The notes beneath the pieces are model-generated. The model was not told the origin of the DNA. It searched no databases and was given only the letters and a program-made list of their open reading frames with translations. A DNA stretch of 8,511 nt from Lachnospiraceae bacterium (lineage in GTDB: Bacteria > Bacillota > Clostridia > Lachnospirales > Lachnospiraceae): the NCBI GenBank assembly GCA_017380975.1, contig JAFOCX010000045.1, positions 1 to 8,511 of the forward strand, in the 5' to 3' direction. The translations under genes were made by a program, and so were the position numbers. Positions 5,418 to 8,511 of the stretch are shown here, piece by piece (position 1 is the stretch's first letter; every line of letters begins with the position of its first letter).

Positions 5418-6884
5418 TTACTCTTCAACTGCCTCGATTTTCTCACCTACAAGGCTATCGTAAAGAGCCTCATACTTCTTCGCGGATACGCTCCAGGAAT
5501 AGTCAACAGTCATCGCTCTTTCAACGATCTTGTTCCAGTCACGCTTGTTATCATAGTAGATGGATTTTGCGTAACGGATTGTGTCTAACATCTCGTGTGC
5601 GTTGTAGTTTGTGAAGGAGAAACCTGTACCTGTGCCTTCGTACTCGTTGTAAGCCTCTACTGTATCCTTCAGACCGCCTGTCTCACGAACGATCGGAAGT
5701 GTACCGTAACGGAGAGCCATCAGCTGGCTGAGTCCGCACGGCTCGAATAAGGACGGCATTAAGAATGCGTCACAGCCTGCGTAGATTCTGTGGGACAGCG
5801 GCTCGGAGTATTTCATCTGAGCAGATACGCGCGCCGGATACTTCCACTCATAGTGACGGAACAGATTCTCGTACTTCTCTTCACCTGTACCTAAAACGAT
5901 TACCTGAACGTCGTCTTCACAGATTTCTTCCATTACATGAGCGATCAGATCGAAGCCCTTCTGGTCTGTCAGACGGGATACGATACCAACTGTAAATTTC
6001 TTCTCATCTACCGGAAGACCAAGCTCTTTCTGGAGAGCCTTTTTGTTTTTCACTTTCTCTTTGCGGAAGTTCTCAACTGTGTACGGAGCAGCCAGGTTCT
6101 CGTTTGTACCCGGGTTGAAATCCTCGTAATCGATACCATTAACAATACCGATAAGATCGTTGCCGCGTGCACGCATCAGACCGTCAAGACCTTCACCGTA
6201 GAATGCTGTCTTGATCTCTTCTGCATATGTGTTACTTACTGTTGTAATGGAGTCTGCATATACCAGACCGCCTTTTAACATGTTACCGTTGTTGTATGCT
6301 TCCAGTTTGTCAGATGTGAAATAGCCATCATCCAGACCGGAGAATCTCTTAATTGTGTTAACATCCCAAACACCCTGGAATTTCAGGTTGTGGATTGTCA
6401 TAACAGATTTCATATCTTTGAAGAATTCGCCTGCGCCGAAACGTCCCTTTAAGTATACCGGGATCAAACCTGTCTGCCAGTCATGGCAATGAACAACATC
6501 CGGCTGCCATCCGATCACCGGAAGAGCAGAAAGAGCTGCCTGACAGAAGAAGGAGAATTTCTCCAGATCGTGGTACTGGTCGCCGTACGGCTTGCTGCCC
6601 CAGAAATAGCTTTCGTTGTCGATAAAGTAGAATGTAATACCATCATGAACGTACTGAAGAATACCAACATAACGGCTCTGTCCGAGATAATCCATGTAGA
6701 ACTGATCTACGAACTCTAATTTCTCAAGGAATTTCTCTTTGATACAGAGATATTTCGGAATCATAACGCGAACATCGTACTGCTCTTTGTCAAAGCATTT
6801 CGGCAGGGAACCTACAACGTCTGCAAGACCGCCTGTTTTGATAAACGGAACTGCCTCAGAAGCCACAAATAAAATCTTTTTCAT
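5418..6884 (-). CDS. glgA: Glycogen synthase (ADP-glucose type, GT5)
   Basis: Transfers glucose from ADP-glucose to the non-reducing end of an alpha-1,4-glucan. The 488-residue length is normal for bacterial GlgA. The N-terminal Rossmann domain starts with the signature KTGGLADVVGSLP (16-28) and has HCHDWQTG (132-139). The C-terminal domain has IVSRLTDQKGFDL (301-313), with R304 and K309 as the expected phosphate-contacting residues, and MPSLFEPCGLSQLMAL, with E381 as the expected catalytic-site Glu, followed by ETGGLKDTV. It begins at the MKKILFVASE typical of the family. An AAGGA site (6897-6901) lies about 12 nt upstream. No glgC, glgD, glgB or glgP is seen in the window, so the rest of the pathway must be elsewhere. 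The DUF212 gene follows 26 bp downstream, probably in one operon. Confidence 0.97.
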   Translation of the reverse strand: MKKILFVASEAVPFIKTGGLADVVGSLPKCFDKEQYDVRVMIPKYLCIKEKFLEKLEFVDQFYMDYLGQSRYVGILQYVHDGITFYFIDNESYFWGSKPYGDQYHDLEKFSFFCQAALSALPVIGWQPDVVHCHDWQTGLIPVYLKGRFGAGEFFKDMKSVMTIHNLKFQGVWDVNTIKRFSGLDDGYFTSDKLEAYNNGNMLKGGLVYADSITTVSNTYAEEIKTAFYGEGLDGLMRARGNDLIGIVNGIDYEDFNPGTNENLAAPYTVENFRKEKVKNKKALQKELGLPVDEKKFTVGIVSRLTDQKGFDLIAHVMEEICEDDVQVIVLGTGEEKYENLFRHYEWKYPARVSAQMKYSEPLSHRIYAGCDAFLMPSLFEPCGLSQLMALRYGTLPIVRETGGLKDTVEAYNEYEGTGTGFSFTNYNAHEMLDTIRYAKSIYYDNKRDWNKIVERAMTVDYSWSVSAKKYEALYDSLVGEKIEAVEE

Positions 6885-6965
6885 ATTTGAAACCCATCCT
6901 TCCCAAATTTTTATAAACTTTTATAGCCGCCAAATACAATTGCAGCTTAATTTACAATCAGTATA

Positions 6966-6974
6966 AGTATACCA
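6966..6974 (-). promoter_or_regulatory. Probable glgA promoter, extended -10
   Basis: On the minus strand TGGTATACT gives TG-N-TATACT, an extended -10 with five of six consensus bases. The -35 (TTTCTA at 17 bp) is weak. Transcription would start near 6959, about 75 nt before glgA. No terminator is visible between spo0A and this point, so readthrough from spo0A is also possible. Confidence 0.45.
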
Positions 6975-7016
6975 TATTTCATTACATTTAGAAAGTGGGT
7001 CTGCCAAATTTCTTTG

Positions 7017-7829
7017 CTAAATTCGCTTGTAATCCAGGCGGATCTTATCGGAGATCAGCGCAATAAATTCTGAGTTGGTCGGTTTTCCTTTCCCGCCGCT
7101 GACTGTATATCCGAACAAGGCATGGATCGTCTCCATTTTTCCCCGGCTCCATGCAACTTCGATCGCATGCCGGATGGCACGCTCTACACGGCTGGCTGTC
7201 GTTTGATGCTTCTTGGCGATCGTCGGATATAAGATCTTTGTCACAGAAGAAAGCATCTCTGAATCCTGCACAGACATAATGATCGCATCGCGAAGATACT
7301 GATACCCTTTAATATGCGCCGGGATCCCGATTTCATGTAACATCTGAGTCACATCCGTTTCCAGATTTTGTTCCATGTAAACCTCTTTGTCGAGATACGG
7401 AACGATCTTCCGCTCCTTTGTACCGCCGCTGACCTGCATATTTTTCATTCTGCCTTTGCTGACGCGATGAATCTTATCCATCAGCACATCTTTGCTGAAT
7501 GGTTTCATAATGTAATAGTTGGCGCCGAGACGAAAGGCATCTTCTGTCACATCCTGACTGCTGGCTGCAGTTACCATAATAAAAGACGGGAATGATTTCA
7601 TCTGTGTGTTATTCCGAACTTTCTCCATGACGGAGATTCCGTCGAGTCTCGGCATGATCACATCCATCAGCACAATATCCGGATTGGTCCGCACGATCAT
7701 ATTGTAGGCATCTTCGCCATTATCCGCCTTACCGACCACACGAATCCCTTCCTCTTTTTCCAATATCTCTCCCAACAGATTTAATGTCTGTCTGTTATCA
7801 TCAGCAATCGCAATTGATAATTCTGCCAT
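7017..7829 (-). CDS. spo0A: Sporulation master response regulator Spo0A
   Basis: DNA-binding response regulator that, when phosphorylated, commits the cell to sporulation. Its 270 residues compare with 267 in B. subtilis. The receiver domain (about 1-125) has the acidic pair D10/D11, the phosphoacceptor D56 in [10 protein letters not shown] (same number as in B. subtilis), T87 and K109 in MKPFS. The Spo0A C-terminal domain (about 150-265) has [20 protein letters not shown] and the highly conserved [18 protein letters not shown] (213-230), the DNA-recognition helix region. AGGAGG (7836-7841) sits 6 nt before the ATG. A promoter and a 0A box lie upstream, pointing to autoregulation. All key residues are present, which indicates a working regulator and a spore-forming lineage. 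The upstream neighbour is serA; in Bacillus and many clostridia spo0A follows spoIVB. Confidence 0.98.
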   Translation of the reverse strand: MAELSIAIADDNRQTLNLLGEILEKEEGIRVVGKADNGEDAYNMIVRTNPDIVLMDVIMPRLDGISVMEKVRNNTQMKSFPSFIMVTAASSQDVTEDAFRLGANYYIMKPFSKDVLMDKIHRVSKGRMKNMQVSGGTKERKIVPYLDKEVYMEQNLETDVTQMLHEIGIPAHIKGYQYLRDAIIMSVQDSEMLSSVTKILYPTIAKKHQTTASRVERAIRHAIEVAWSRGKMETIHALFGYTVSGGKGKPTNSEFIALISDKIRLDYKRI

Positions 7830-7870
7830 AATTCTCCTCCTGAGCTGTCATAATGATTCTTATTGCATCA

Positions 7871-7900
7871 ATTATAGTCGCTATCAGAGAGGAGCCGCAA
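7871..7900 (-). promoter_or_regulatory. Predicted sigma-A promoter of spo0A
   Basis: On the minus strand TTGCGG (7895-7900), an 18-bp spacer and TATAAT (7871-7876). The -10 is perfect and the -35 starts with TTG. The start would be near 7864, giving a leader of about 35 nt. I saw no convincing sigma-H promoter. Confidence 0.65.
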
Positions 7901-7918
7901 TGCAAATCGGGCGCAAGT

Positions 7919-7935
7919 TTCGACAGGGGACGACA
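7919..7935 (-). promoter_or_regulatory. Candidate tandem Spo0A boxes upstream of spo0A
   Basis: On the minus strand TGTCGTC (5 of 7) and TGTCGAA (7 of 7, at 7919-7925) start 10 bp apart, one helical turn, as tandem 0A boxes bound by a Spo0A dimer often do. The perfect box is 18 bp upstream of the predicted -35, centred near -58, a position suited to activation. Confidence 0.5.
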
Positions 7936-7952
7936 GCAAAGAAATCTGCCGC

Positions 7953-7964
7953 CGAATCGATTCG
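7953..7964. repeat. 12-bp perfect palindrome between serA and spo0A
   Basis: CGAATCGATTCG is fully self-complementary. It lies 15 nt past the serA stop. It has no U-run, so it is not a terminator. It may be an operator or chance. Confidence 0.4.
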
Positions 7965-7978
7965 AACCGTGTAAACCT

Positions 7979-8511
7979 CTATTTAACCACTCTTACTTTG
8001 AAGATACCCGGAATCCGTTTCAGATGTTCGATCGCATCTACATTTACTGTATTTTCCAGATCAAGGAGCATATATGCATACTGACCGCGGCTCTTGTTGG
8101 TCATATGGTTGATATTCAGACCATCTGCCGCCAGAATTCCGGTTACCTGGCTGATCATATTTGGAATATTGGCGTGATGAACGGCGAGTCTCGCCACATC
8201 ATTGCACACACCCATGTCGCAATTCGGGAAGTTTACAGAATTGCGGATATTACCATTTTCCAGATAATCTCTCAGCTCATCAACAGCCATCATCGCACAG
8301 TTGTCTTCCGACTCCTCGGTAGAAGCGCCGAGGTGCGGGATCGCGATCACACCTTCCATGGAAACGGTTTTTGCATTCGGAAAGTCAGTTACATATTTTT
8401 TCACTTTTCCACTCTTTAATGCGGTTTCCATGTCATCATCACAAACCAGAAGATCACGGGCAAAGTTTAAGATCACCACGCCGTCTCTCATCTTGTCGAT
8501 CGACTCCTTGC
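7979..8511 (-). CDS. serA: D-3-phosphoglycerate dehydrogenase, C-terminal part (partial)
   Basis: Oxidises 3-phosphoglycerate to 3-phosphohydroxypyruvate with NAD+, the first step of serine synthesis. About 176 C-terminal residues are visible; the 5' end lies beyond the right edge, so the internal ATG at 8489-8491 is not the start (KESIDK precedes it in frame). The catalytic-domain remainder shows MRDGVVILNFARDLLV and IPHLGASTEESEDNCA, whose His is the catalytic acid/base residue. After NGNIRNSVNFPN comes an ACT domain (about the last 75 residues, from DVARLAVHHANIPNMISQV), the typical serine- or amino-acid-sensing module. The TDFPN motif and the short C-terminus fit the compact, roughly 390-residue type with one ACT domain rather than the long type with an extra intervening domain. 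It runs in the same direction as spo0A with a 149-bp gap; no terminator is visible between them. Confidence 0.93.
   Translation of the reverse strand, partial: KESIDKMRDGVVILNFARDLLVCDDDMETALKSGKVKKYVTDFPNAKTVSMEGVIAIPHLGASTEESEDNCAMMAVDELRDYLENGNIRNSVNFPNCDMGVCNDVARLAVHHANIPNMISQVTGILAADGLNINHMTNKSRGQYAYMLLDLENTVNVDAIEHLKRIPGIFKVRVVK

Noticed and set aside
5390..6966. Plus-strand frames opposite glgA (up to 113 codons)
   Set aside because: Shadows of a clearly identified gene; no independent support.
7850..7880. Sigma-H promoter for spo0A
   Set aside because: A GAAT-like -10 is present (AAGAATCAT), but no AGGA-type -35 lies at the right distance.
7945..7978. tRNA-like T-loop sequence GGTTCGAATC on the minus strand
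   Set aside because: The flanking bases do not form the T-stem, and no acceptor, D or anticodon arms are present; it reflects the palindrome at 7953-7964.
7853..8419. Plus-strand open frame of 188 codons opposite serA
   Set aside because: It lies opposite the well-supported serA and spo0A leader, shows no family motif and has no convincing RBS; it is a shadow frame.

Overview
The window reads as chromosome of a low-to-mid GC, endospore-forming, anaerobic Firmicute, most likely a Lachnospiraceae (Clostridium cluster XIVa) species. The pointers are a canonical Spo0A, an 874-residue pyruvate phosphate dikinase whose active-site residues sit exactly one position after the C. symbiosum numbering (consistent with counting Met1), AGGAGG-type ribosome binding sites, and an IS30-type transposase with a clostridial flavour. 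All real genes lie on the minus strand; plus-strand frames are shadows.

Reading in the direction of transcription (high to low coordinates): the 3' part of serA (D-3-phosphoglycerate dehydrogenase with C-terminal ACT domain, cut by the window edge); a 149-bp gap with a sigma-A-like promoter and a Spo0A box; spo0A; a 132-bp gap with an extended -10 promoter; glgA (glycogen synthase) followed 26 bp later by a DUF212/YuiD-type membrane protein, probably one operon; a 230-bp gap with a well-formed promoter inside a near-perfect inverted repeat, plus Spo0A-box-like sites in the leader; ppdK, closed by a very strong intrinsic terminator; then an IS30-family element of about 1.66 kb; and finally a fragment of an unrecognised gene that is cut at the IS boundary and runs off the left edge.

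Functionally the core is carbon and energy handling beside the sporulation master regulator. GlgA stores glucose as glycogen. PPDK interconverts PEP/AMP/PPi and pyruvate/ATP/Pi. ADP-glucose formation for GlgA releases PPi, which PPDK can use, so proximity of the two genes is metabolically sensible. The two exact TGTCGAA (0A-box) sequences I found are both intergenic, one upstream of spo0A and one in the ppdK leader. This suggests, without proving it, autoregulation of spo0A and a link from Spo0A to PPDK.

I did not find a clearly new multi-gene system. The most unusual items are the inverted repeat bracketing the ppdK promoter, the 0A boxes, the 14-cysteine insert in the IS30 transposase, the layered repeats at the IS ends, and the IS-truncated unknown gene. 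No tRNA, rRNA, CRISPR array or replication origin was seen.
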